DNA from: Marsupella aquatica
Lineage: Eukaryota > Marchantiophyta
Direction: 5' to 3'
Assembly: GCA_973895155.1 (NCBI GenBank)
Contig: OZ316891.1
Location: 5,952,001-6,016,000 of the forward strand
DNA: 64,000 nt
In this document: positions 38,035 through 48,476 of the stretch, piece by piece
Numbering within the stretch: the first letter of the stretch is position 1
Layout of the letters: each line of letters opens with the position of its first letter
The notes under the pieces: generated by a model
What the model was told of the DNA's origin: nothing
Seen by the model: the letters and a program-made list of their open reading frames with translations, nothing else
The model's database searches: none
Program-made: the position numbers and the translations under genes

Positions 38035-39732
38035 TTATCTCTTGATTCTGGAGGAGAGGACCCCACAGCAAAGGTCATGTCTCGGGGTATTCCATCTTCC
38101 ATCCCAGCCTCGCAAATTCGACCCATCTGGCAAGGAAGCCAGCACTTCGCCCGACCTCGCCTTATCAAACGCTTCGAAATCCGCATCGTATAGATGATTC
38201 ATGAGCAGCCTGGGGGTTTCGTTTGCAGAGTCCACATGCTGGACTTGACCCCCATCACAACTACGTTCCGAGGGCGAATTCTCATTGACACTGGTCAATC
38301 TCTCCCTCGCCAGAACCTGACCGCCATCAGAAGAGTCCCCCACTCCTCCATCCGGCACCAAAAACGCAGAATTCATCATAGCATCTTTCAGCTCTTGCGA
38401 TTCGCTGCCCTCCCTCGCTGACAAAATGGTAGAATTCGCTCGTTCGTACCGAATCAGCTGAAACGCTACCTTGTCAGCTGCCGCTGCCATGCATCTCCCG
38501 CACTGTCTACCTAGCCATATGTACAACTTGTTGGCAAAGTGGATGACGAAAGCACCTCTTGAGTCGAGCGCCGACATGCTGGGATGGGCTACGGCCTTGG
38601 GGACTAGGTGGAGAGGGTCGTAGGGCGAATGGGGAGCCATTCGGAACATTCTAAGAGAGGGAGTTTTGGGAGAGCCGAGAATTCTAGACTGCCAATTCAT
38701 CAGCTGGAAGACGAACCCCATATTAGGGGACGTGACTGTCCTCAGCGATTTCACATCCTCGAACACATCCTCGAAAGTCCGGGATTCTCTCCACATCAGG
38801 TAAGCGATGACGATTGCCGCCGACCGGGAGACCCCTTGACAACAATGCACATACACTCTTCCCCCCTGGTTATTCACATCCTCGAAAAGGTCGAAGCAGT
38901 CATAAAGGACGGAAAAAATGTCCTCGCTGGGGCTGTCCTGGAGCCAGAGGACTCTGTACTCGAAATGGTTGGGGAAGTATTCGGAACACACATAGCCGAC
39001 ACAGTTCACGATGTGCGTAATTTTGTTACTCTTCAGCGTGTCGAAGTCCTGAGCCACCAGACTGCTCCCGAAGTATACGTGACTCCGAATGCGGGAGCAC
39101 TGCTTTTCACACAACGCCATCTTCTCCCGCTTTTGCGACAACTCCGTGTCGGTCGGTTCTGCCGCGTCATTCTCTTGGAAATTGACCTGCCGCACTGCCA
39201 CGAGATCGAGCTTGATATCCATCCCGTTCCGTCCTCTCCCAAATTTTTTGTACCCTTTCCTCTCATCCCCCCCTGCTGTTGCCCCGCCTGGTGCGCCACC
39301 TGTTCCTGATCCTTGACCTTCGCCCAACCCCACCCCACCGCCACCACTACCATCCCCAGTTCTCCGGGAGACCGACAAACTGGACAATGGAGGGCAAAGC
39401 AGTTGCGTCTGTTTAGACACGAAATCGTTCTTGTCACCATTACTATTGACGTTGCTATTGCCGTTGGTACTCTCCGGGGCCGAATCTCCTCCACCTTCAC
39501 GCTTCGTACCAGGATTTTGCTCAGTTGCCATCGAAACCGCTGGCCTCGCGCTCGTAATAGAGGAGGCCACGGCGTTTCCTTCCACTGGATTCCGCTCTCT
39601 TGACCTAGCTGTCCACGAGACAGACCGCCAGTGGTGCCGTGGGGTTGCACACCCCGGGCTGCTCGACGACGACCCCCCTCCATAGAAACCGCTGTCCGAT
39701 TTGGCAATCGGACTTCGCCCCTCTCCCGCCAT
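38035..39732 (-). CDS. MKP1: MAP kinase phosphatase MKP1, dual-specificity phosphatase with gelsolin-like domain
   Basis: Single 565-codon exon. An N-terminal HHWRSVSWTARS motif (residues 33-44) matches the plant MKP1 signature, then a low-complexity Gly/Ser region, an IKLDL motif, and a dual-specificity phosphatase domain at about 205-352. The active site is HCCQGVSR with catalytic C297 and R303; the general-acid loop is LWLQDSPSED with D266. RMAPHSPYDPLHLVPK links to a gelsolin-like segment (FVIHFANKLYIWLGRQC). In Arabidopsis MKP1 dephosphorylates stress MAP kinases such as MPK6 and limits UV-B, genotoxic and immune signalling. The family's long Ser-rich C-terminal half seen in Arabidopsis (784 residues) is missing: the frame stops soon after the YDADFEAF motif. 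A 3' exon could exist but I found none. ATG context is GCG-AGAG-free pyrimidine-poor on the sense strand and unremarkable. Confidence 0.93.
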   Translation of the reverse strand: MAGEGRSPIAKSDSGFYGGGSSSSSPGCATPRHHWRSVSWTARSRERNPVEGNAVASSITSARPAVSMATEQNPGTKREGGGDSAPESTNGNSNVNSNGDKNDFVSKQTQLLCPPLSSLSVSRRTGDGSGGGGVGLGEGQGSGTGGAPGGATAGGDERKGYKKFGRGRNGMDIKLDLVAVRQVNFQENDAAEPTDTELSQKREKMALCEKQCSRIRSHVYFGSSLVAQDFDTLKSNKITHIVNCVGYVCSEYFPNHFEYRVLWLQDSPSEDIFSVLYDCFDLFEDVNNQGGRVYVHCCQGVSRSAAIVIAYLMWRESRTFEDVFEDVKSLRTVTSPNMGFVFQLMNWQSRILGSPKTPSLRMFRMAPHSPYDPLHLVPKAVAHPSMSALDSRGAFVIHFANKLYIWLGRQCGRCMAAAADKVAFQLIRYERANSTILSAREGSESQELKDAMMNSAFLVPDGGVGDSSDGGQVLARERLTSVNENSPSERSCDGGQVQHVDSANETPRLLMNHLYDADFEAFDKARSGEVLASLPDGSNLRGWDGRWNTPRHDLCCGVLSSRIKR

Positions 39733-42073
39733 CTCCCCCGCCTCCCTTCACCACTACACGTCCTCCCCTTCCCGCGAGGAACCTAATGTGCGCCTCCTGT
39801 AATCTCTCACATCCCTGACCGAAAGAGAGTGGCTTCCAGGGCCGCGTGATCGTCCTCTGTTCCTCCCAATATGCCGAACCTCGATAGATAACCACAATCA
39901 ATCAACCATCACCTACATACACTTCCGTTCTCAGTTCTTTCCAATATGCCGTGCTCCAACAGAAGACCCTGTGTCTCAAATAATCGACTATTACCACTCA
40001 ATTAACCCAAGCAATCATCAACCGATGAAGGCCCGCCCTAAACTAACGAGTAAAGATCCAGCCGTCCTCTATAATTCCGTTCAACTATGGTATACCTGTT
40101 TGGCCACGACTGCATCTTGTCTCATAACGCCATATAACTGCGTTTACCATTCCTCACTCGTAATACCCTAATCACCATCACGTACGCTCCCACAAACGAT
40201 TGCAACGCAACGGATGGAATCCGAGTTGTTCTAAAGGATCCGAGATTTCTTCTGTGAACCCCCGACGATTTCCGATGCAACTTCTGCTGCTTGCAATTAA
40301 TGAACTTCTCCTCCTGCTGGTGAATCAATCCCCGTCGCCGAGGAAGAGGAGACCTGTCCTTAAGTCTAAAGTTTCGTAAGCTTATTGCTGTTGTTGTTGT
40401 TGTCCAAGCGAGCTAGTCAGGCAATTAGTTGCACTGATCCTCGTCCTCTCCTTCCTCGGTCAAACTCGAGGCGACCAGCGTGTAGGAGCAGCAGCCATGA
40501 TTCAACGGTCCCATAACTCCACCACACTCTTGCTCCTGCTCCTGCGCCTGACGCGAATGATCGTCGTTCATGCTCTGAATTCGAATCATCAACCTAAAAC
40601 TGATTCGTAATGTCTCTCTCTCCAAAGAGCACGGAAGCTACCGATGACGAAGTTCTCACCGTGATAATAGTCATGATAACAAGCAGCAGCACGATACGGA
40701 AAAATGGCCACACTACTCGTTTTCGTTGAGCCGTCGTCCAGTAACTCCTTCCCGCTCGCAACCACCCCGGCCGTTTCGAGCCTGTCTCGGCCTCGACCTC
40801 CTCCGCCCGCCGACGAGTTCAACGTCCTCCCATCCCGGCGCAACGAAGCACTAGGTAGCAAGAATCGCCATCCGCCATCATCGTCATCAGTCGCCACCAT
40901 GTGGATTCCCTCAAGAGCACTCTCCGACTGATACAGCGTATAAGACCAGGTCGGTCGACGATGAACCTCACCTATGTACTCCACAGGCCTATGGGAATGA
41001 CTAGCGCGCAAAATGGGAGAACGAGAGCACGAGTACGAGAGGGATCAGCAATGGGAAGAACGGGAGGAGGACGAGCCGCAGGAGGAAGAGGCGAGGTGGC
41101 CTCAAGTGAAGCGAGGGAAATAACGCCAACGACTTATTCCAACTTCTTCCACATCCACTGCTCGCGATCCACCGCTCTCCTCCCTCTTCTGCTGTTCCGT
41201 TCTTTCGGAGCGCCAAAGAGAGAGAGCAGAGGAAGATAAGAGAAGCTTATGAGAACAGACAACGAAGGAGAAGAAAACAACAGCGCCAGAGCATAATGGA
41301 CGAGAGGACACAGAACACTCCTCTTTACTAGGGGGATGCAGGAGGCCGAGAGAGGGAGGGTAGTAGAATCAGTTTCTTCAGCATCATCAGCCGCAGTACA
41401 GGTAGTAGAAACAACCAATCAAAGCACTGTAGTAGTCACCAACAACCCCACCGGTAATTCAGCTTCATACGCCAATACTCCACAAACTTACTACTGCTGA
41501 GAAGAAGCCAAGTCTTTCGTCACACAAAAAAACAATCCTTCATCTCTCCCTCCCTGGCTCCCTCTTCGCCCCGGGCCCGCCGTGCCGCATCAGAGACCCC
41601 ACAACGAGCCGAACACTCGAACACAACGGAGAGCGCTTTAGGGATTGCACGAGGAAACAGCCGTGTCACCAATCGCAACTCCAAAAAGCGGAAACACCAG
41701 CAAAACAATATTCTCGACCTCCTCCTCCTCCTCCACCTCCTCTTCCTCTTCCACTTCCGTCCTCACCGATCACGAAACCATGGAGAAAATTGAGCCCTTC
41801 CTTGTGACAGGCATCGATTTCTTCGGTCGCCTCGTGCGATCCGTCGAGGGAATCAGCGAACGATGCGACTGCAGACTGGAGCGCGCAGCAATGGAAGGCA
41901 CGGCATCATCGATCCTTCCTCGTTGATTCCTTCCTTCCATGGATCGATCCATCGACCATTGCGTCGTTCATTGAATGCACTAGAGTAGTGTACTGGAATG
42001 GTGGTTGCTGCTGTTTTCCTCGGTATGATGAACAAAGAGCAATTGGAAACGTACAGTACAGTGGAGTCTAGAC
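39733..42073. other. MKP1 upstream region
   Basis: GC- and purine/pyrimidine-biased sequence typical of a long plant 5' leader and promoter. It holds several open frames of 60-140 codons (for example 40589-41011 minus, 41645-41926 plus, the latter with a poly-Ser tract), none recognised. They may be upstream ORFs or chance. Confidence 0.4.
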
Positions 42074-43349
42074 TAAAAGGAACATCGGGGGACAAACAAA
42101 GACTAAAAGATGTTTATAGATACTTTTTTACAGAAAAATGCCAAAGTACAAAAGAATAAACAAGAAAGGTCCCAAGTGGACAAAACCAAACGCAAAAGAA
42201 GTGAGCAAAAGGAAATCCTAAAAACCAAGAAAGAGAAACTAAAGCTACCGCAAATGGACCGAGGTCCTCATCATACCTAGCAAATGTGGCAACAAGCTAG
42301 TGGTCTACATCAAGTGTTGAAACTAGATCGGCAAGTGGGACAGGAATGTCCTCTAGGGGGGCTAGCCGCTGCGGAGTCACACTAGCACCCACTGTCAGAG
42401 ATCGACGATAGACGGCCCGAGCTTGAGCACGCTGTAAGGTGACTGAAATGCATTGGCGAAAGTGCATGGTCAAAACAGATAGCGGGGGTCCGGTGGGACC
42501 CAACCGGCCGTGAACATCCCGAGCAGCTTGGCGAAGAAGCCCGTCGAACTGATGATAAAGACGCCCAAATATCTCAAGAGCAAGGGGCAGGAAGCTATCA
42601 GATGAAGCTCGTGCAGCATATTTGGCCTCCTTCGTTGTTGCTGCTCGTGATGCTGCTACCCCTGCCGTTGTTGCCGCTGTCCCAATGATGTCTTGGCGCA
42701 ATGGGTTTGCCACCACTACATCTGACAAAGTATGGTGACCTTCACCGACCATGGTAAGATCCACCCGTAACCGCTGTGATGGAGGACTAGGTAACTCGAG
42801 CACCACCTCCCGCCGCGCGCAGACCAAAGAGCCAGAGAGAACCTGAGCAGTCGCATCTCTCACAACGTCGTGAACAAAAATAGTTTCGCCGCCCAAACTG
42901 CATCGAAGAAGATGGACACCTGTGGCATCACAAGGCTTCCCACAAGTGCAAGTAGGAGGTAAACCAACAAGAAGTGGGTGGGGCAAGCCCATACGAAGAC
43001 GCATGGCTGTCGCAAACTCCGTTGAAGACATCCGCAGGTGAGGAATGATTGGATTGGCCTGAAGCCAGCCTCCTGCGCCCTTCCCTCCGGAAGAAAGAAT
43101 CCGAGCTCGGTCCGTGTCAGGTGCCTCGATGAGGATGCTGGAAAGGGTGAAAGCGTGCATACGCCCAACAAGGTCTGCCTGAAGACGGACGGGGTCCAAG
43201 GATAAAAACTCCTGGAATGAAGGTAACGTAGCTCGAACAGGATCGGGTAATGATGACCGCGCCGTGCGCAAATGAACCTGAAATGGGAGGGAACCCTCCT
43301 CGACCTCCATGAGAGGCGAAAGTAAAAGGAACACCTGGGGACAAACAAA
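42074..43349 (-). mobile_element. LINE-type retroelement remnant, 5' truncated
   Basis: The element is defined by its coding tail (separate entry) and by a 27-nt imperfect direct repeat at its two edges: 42074-42100 and 43323-43349 match at about 25 of 27 positions (TAAAAGGAACA, GGGGACAAACAAA). No reverse transcriptase domain is present upstream, so the copy lacks its 5' part. Its 3' untranslated part runs toward 42100. A dead relative sits at 31.4 kb. Confidence 0.65.
42297..43310 (-). CDS. Zinc-finger plus restriction-like endonuclease C-terminal module of a non-LTR retrotransposon
   Basis: Open from at least 43334; the first ATG is at 43310, giving 337 residues. The order is: GLPHPLLVGLPPTCTCGKP, a Cys/His cluster C-x-C-x(3)-C-x(5)-H-x(3)-C, HDVVRDA, then RVDLTMV and SDVVVANP acidic blocks, AATTKEAKYA and FLPLALEIFGR. 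This arrangement matches the restriction-like endonuclease region of R2/CRE/Utopia-like non-LTR elements and of related reverse transcriptases in protists and lower plants, where the endonuclease nicks the target for primed reverse transcription. The reverse transcriptase itself is missing here. The frame is intact despite the 5' truncation, so the copy is young or retained. The exact clade cannot be fixed by eye. Confidence 0.7.
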   Translation of the reverse strand: MEVEEGSLPFQVHLRTARSSLPDPVRATLPSFQEFLSLDPVRLQADLVGRMHAFTLSSILIEAPDTDRARILSSGGKGAGGWLQANPIIPHLRMSSTEFATAMRLRMGLPHPLLVGLPPTCTCGKPCDATGVHLLRCSLGGETIFVHDVVRDATAQVLSGSLVCARREVVLELPSPPSQRLRVDLTMVGEGHHTLSDVVVANPLRQDIIGTAATTAGVAASRAATTKEAKYAARASSDSFLPLALEIFGRLYHQFDGLLRQAARDVHGRLGPTGPPLSVLTMHFRQCISVTLQRAQARAVYRRSLTVGASVTPQRLAPLEDIPVPLADLVSTLDVDH

Positions 43350-46300
43350 AGAGAAAAAGAAACATCAAAGGACCAACAAAAAGAAAGGACCCATCCCCAA
43401 GAGAAGATAGTAGGGCGTGTCACAGTGCTTTTATTATCAAGGAAAAAAATTTGCATTGCTATGGGCTACCAAAATTTATACCCATAAGGACTTTTGTGTC
43501 CACTACCCTGTTTCGAATATGGGCTACCAAAATATATACCCAGTAAAGATTTTTGTGTCCATTACACTGTTTCCAGGAAATTCCTGTTGACCCTTCAAAG
43601 ACCAATGGAAGAAGATTGAGAACCCCTAATGGGATGTAATATTTGTCTTCACACAGGGTAACATTAGCCACGCCAGCTCCATTGCCCCCCAAGGCACAAA
43701 CAACGGAAGTTTATTCTCAGCAGTTAGGAGGTGAAGGCCTACCAGTGCTTCCTTTCTATGCCAGTTTAAGCACATTTGCTATGAGGTGAAGGGGCTTGCA
43801 AATGCTCCAAAGAGATTGTCCACTTTAATTTTTTAATGTAATGTAAGTTGTTTGACTAGTCTTAGCAGATAACAGATTGCACCACAGATACCCATGAAAT
43901 AATATCTGCTGCCAAAATGTCACATCCCGTTGTATCCCCTGAAAGCACTCGTGAGAGAGATTCTTCCGTCAAAAAAGAGACACTCATACGGGAATGGAGG
44001 CTAGAATGGTGGGATTTGTGACGACTTTCAAAGGCTGGTCAAACAACTGTGGACCTTAAAAAATAGATAAAACTCTCACATTCTCACCTGTGTGCATGAG
44101 TGTCTCTGGTTGCTTAAAGAAGCTCGTGGAACTAATATTGGCACCTCCCAAATGTTTTTGGTTTAGTTCTCTTTGCTCATAAAACTAATACTCAAGCCTC
44201 CTAGTAGTGTTTTCTTTTACTAATCTATACTATGAAAATAGACTTATTTGTGATGAAGTCTACATTCACCATTTACTCTCTAGGACAAAGCAATAGGCCA
44301 TGATTTTCTAGTAGAATAGAACTAATATTTAGACTATGCCTGTGAATCAAGGCATGGGTACTCTAAAATTGATAGTCTTTACTTGTGAACCCAAGCATGG
44401 GGAGTTTGGCTACAGTGGCCTTACTATGCGTAGCTTGAGTATTCAGGCTAGAGTACATGCAAGAACAATCCTACCAACATTCATACCCGTGATCCATACT
44501 CAAGATTGTATGTGGCGTTGTGATCAACTACAAAGCAGTTTTGGTCTTATATGTGTCCCTACACATAAGGCATCTTCCCGGGCATCTATCTAAAGCCCCA
44601 TTTCATGATATCTCTATCCTCTACCTAGAAAATAATTAAAAAATGAGCTACACTATTTCAAAGGGACTTGGTCAACCATGCTGAGAGCTTCTCCTTGACC
44701 AAAACTTGCCATTGACCCAAAAAGGAAGTACAGTAAAATGACATTGTTTGGAAGACACACCATCGTTCCATCATGTCTCAGTAAAGCATTATTTTGGTTT
44801 TTGGCAAGGTGGCAATAACATCCTTAGTATTGCAGTTGTCTCTTTGTGATCAAAGATATGCTAACAGTTCGATTTTCCTGATAATACGGAGATCCATTAG
44901 ATCTGATTTGATCTGGCCTCACATCCCGCTAGTAGGAAGGGACCTTAGATCAGGTTTTGGCAAATAGGCCTGATTTAATTTTTGTGTCGCTTTTGTTGCG
45001 TTTGCCCCCTCATTTCGATTTAGACTAAATTTGGCACACCAATAAAGGCTCGTCCCCACAGCTTCTATTCTCCGTATGGTGCGTAATATACAAAATTATT
45101 AGGCACCAACTACAGTGCTAGAAACCACCTGCCATGCATCCTTGTGAGTAATTGGACCGCTCTCATGAAGTATTCTGTGGACTTGACACATGGGTGGAAT
45201 TAGAAACTAATAACCTGAAGTCTTGCTTAAGTAATCTGATATGACATAAGCTTGGATAGTATCCCCCTTTTAAACCTTTTGCCCAAGTAGGATTTGCAAG
45301 CTAGCATAGATCATTGAAATGTGCATTTTTTAATTAGGACATGCATTTATAACCAATAAGTTGGCTTTTATAAAAAGACCTTGTTGTGGTCTTGTCTGAA
45401 TTCAAAAGTTTGGATGAAAATTACATCCATGTTTGGAACTCAAACAAATACTAAATACTATCCTAGTGTGTTGAAGTCTAGTTAGTTATGGAAGCAACTA
45501 GGTTATATTCGAGACTTAACCTAGCGCTCTCGATATGTTAGTACACTTACTGTAGTGCCATCTCAGTTTGTGCAGGGTCCGTGTGAAATATTAATTATTC
45601 TTCTTCTCAAGAAATACTATGGGCCAAGATATTATTCTCTTGTTTTCATTTTTTAATTCCAGAAATAATGTGTACAATGAAAAGTTATGGAGAGAATATT
45701 CTAAAATTTATGTGACAGAACTCTTTAGAGGTTTCACAAGTATCCCAAAATACGATTTCAGTGGGGGCTCAGAAATTATTATTCATATTTTAATGCAAGC
45801 CGGGATAATATTCCACTAAATGCAAGGCCTGGTCACTTGTTTTTGGTCAGGACGTAGTCTAAATAGACATATGCATATGATATGGTAAAACCTAAGTGAT
45901 TGGTTATTTTTTATCCCATAATTCTTGTAATGCCCCCTAACCCTGAATAACTAGTTTCTGTGAAGGAGGCAATCTAAATAGCCCTTTTGGATCAGGTATG
46001 GTATAGCACAAGTGATTGTTCACATTGGTTCTGTCAGTCTTGTAAAGCCCCCCAATTTTGCAAAACTGGTTTTTGTGGATCTGAAATATACATATAGCAC
46101 TGCCAAATGAACAAAAGACACGAAACCTGGAGACTGAATCCCAAAGGCAGCAGACCCTAAAGGGAAAAACCCAAGAAGAACTAAAAGTAAAAAAATACTA
46201 GAGCCAAATAGCCTCCACAAAATGTAGAGCTTATGACCAAGTCAGCCCTTTCATTTCACCTCAGTCCTCCCACTCAGAATGTAACAAACTATAATTAGAG

Positions 46301-48476
46301 TACCATGGAAAGATCCTTGAAATAAAATCAAATTTCAGTCTCTGGTCTCTGGTCTTCCATCCATGCAATGGAGATGGTCAAAGTCAGCTCTGTCTAAAAT
46401 AAAACATGCAATAAAGTAGAATATCATTCATTCTAAACTTTTTCAAAAGCCATTATGTACTATACTCAATTTTATAAAGCTGTGCTTAATCTTGACTAAT
46501 GTGGCGCCCACAACTGCCAGAGTGATGTAGACCAAGTCAACTCTTCCACTCTCAAACATGGATAGAGTATTGGGGGGAAATTGGGAGCTACAGTAAGTTG
46601 AGACTGGAAAGTGGACCATCACACCTCCCTGGACCCTGGTGGCCTTCATGTTCACTGTTCACATCATCATGCAAGAGAGAACGAAATGATCACGCAACTT
46701 TTCCATGAAGCTTATGACTAGCTATACTTTTCAACTCTTCAATATTTTTGAACTAATGAGAAGTGCCTTCCTTTTGTCTCGATCAGTTCTTCAATCTCCC
46801 CACTTATTGGGTCTCCTGCCTTGGATGGCGGCTCTTCGTTGGGGGTGTTCTGTCGTTTTTTTCAGTGTGCTACATACTATTTTTGCTTATTGTGTTAGAG
46901 AAGATCAATGATCGATGGGATCCACCACTAATTCGGAACTTATTTTGCAACAGATGATGAAAATCATAGTATTGAAGAGCAGATTCAAGAGTTAAAATAC
47001 TTTCAAAATATGTGCTGTAGTATTGTGTCTAGGAGTGTGAGGTATTAAATACGGATCTTACAATCAGCAGCGAATTCAATATGACCCCAGTCAAGAATCA
47101 AGATTGAATTAAGACCCTAAATAAACTTGATTAGTGTACTAAATGCATTAATTGTCCCACATTAATGAGGATGCGAACTCTTGACTCGAGATGTTTTTGG
47201 CGCCAGAATTCTTTGTGGAAGGAATGGGAATCATTTGATTCATCCCGCTTTGGTAGCTTCCTCAAGAAGCTTCTGCTCAGCATTCGATTTCTGCTCTGCT
47301 CTGCTCTGCTCATTCCATTTCTGCTCTGCTCTGCACTTTCCATTTTGCTCTTCTCTGCTCATTACATTTCTGCTCTGTAGTGCTTGGTTTGAAGTAGCAG
47401 TGATTATACTCTTCACTGCAGTGAATTCGCTGAAATGCTGGAGTGTGAGTCCGAATCTGGTGTTGCAGTTCCAAACGATCCCAATTGATAGATGGGTTTT
47501 CCGAATGCCCGAGGAAATTTAGGTGACACATGAATTTGGGCACTGTTTTTCCTGGATGACCCAACAAAGCAGACCGACCAATTCAAAGCGTTTGAGAAAC
47601 GTTGAGGAATCTGGCGCAGATTGCCAATGAGCGAGAGAGCTGACGGATTTCGGGAGGTGCTGTGGATGCGCCCAATTGACGATTCGAATTTGTAGGATTG
47701 GATGGACCCAGGCGAATGATTGATTGCAAGCATTCTCCTGAAAGTCCGAAGAATCCACTCACTCCACCAGGTGCTGTCACTGCCACAGTCCAATTCTGCT
47801 GTTCCCTCTTCACATTCCAATTAGTCGGGGATGAGATTGAGGAATCACTTGGCTTTTGGAAACTGAGGGAGAAAACGAGATTTTCGAGGATTTGGGACGA
47901 AATTCGAAATGTTTTTCTCTCTCTGATGCGATTTCCCTACCAGCGATTCAAGCTGGAAAATATGTTCATGAAAGAATTGTTTCTCGCAATCCGTTCACGA
48001 AATCTTAGGGCATGTGTGACGGCAAGCCCAAACAGGATTGAGGCTCACTTGTCCCGTGACGAAAGGTTGTGTGAGGACAATGCCCATCCACAGTAGTACA
48101 CCATCCTTTCCTGAGTGAAAGTCTCCACCTTCTTCAGGATTTTTTTCATAGTAGAAGGTTCGTTTCATGGGCTTTGGGATGCTTGCGTCGGACCCAATTT
48201 TTGTGTGCTCTTACTCGAATGCATCATTAAATAAGTCAATTATCTACTTTAGTGACATTGCAGCTTATCTGACGTCTTTTTCTGATGTGATCCTCCTGCC
48301 GCAGCTGAAACGGGTGTCAAATAACCTGTTGCCACTCTTTGCAATATGAGTCAACCGAGAGGGGAGTAGAAGTTCTTGAGTTTGCTCGGACAGAGCAAAT
48401 TGGCCAGGATCTGAGCTGGGCTTTAGCTGAGGAGGTTGAAACGAGGTGGAAGTTAGTCTCCGTTGCTGCTCCGAAT
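43350..48476. other. Spacer between the LINE remnant and KU80
   Basis: Contains a 58-bp tandem duplication at 43461-43576 (ATGGGCTACCAAAAT unit), AT-rich sequence to about 47100, and a CTGCT-rich simple-sequence patch at about 47275-47375. Open frames near 47413-48096 on both strands have no recognised domains. The last 300 bases contain the KU80 leader; a frame from 48339 is in phase with the KU80 start and could add 46 residues. Confidence 0.45.
43461..43576. repeat. 58-bp tandem duplication
   Basis: Units begin ATGGGCTACCAAAAT at 43461 and 43519 and continue through TTTTGTGTCCA and CTGTTTC with several substitutions. Confidence 0.85.
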
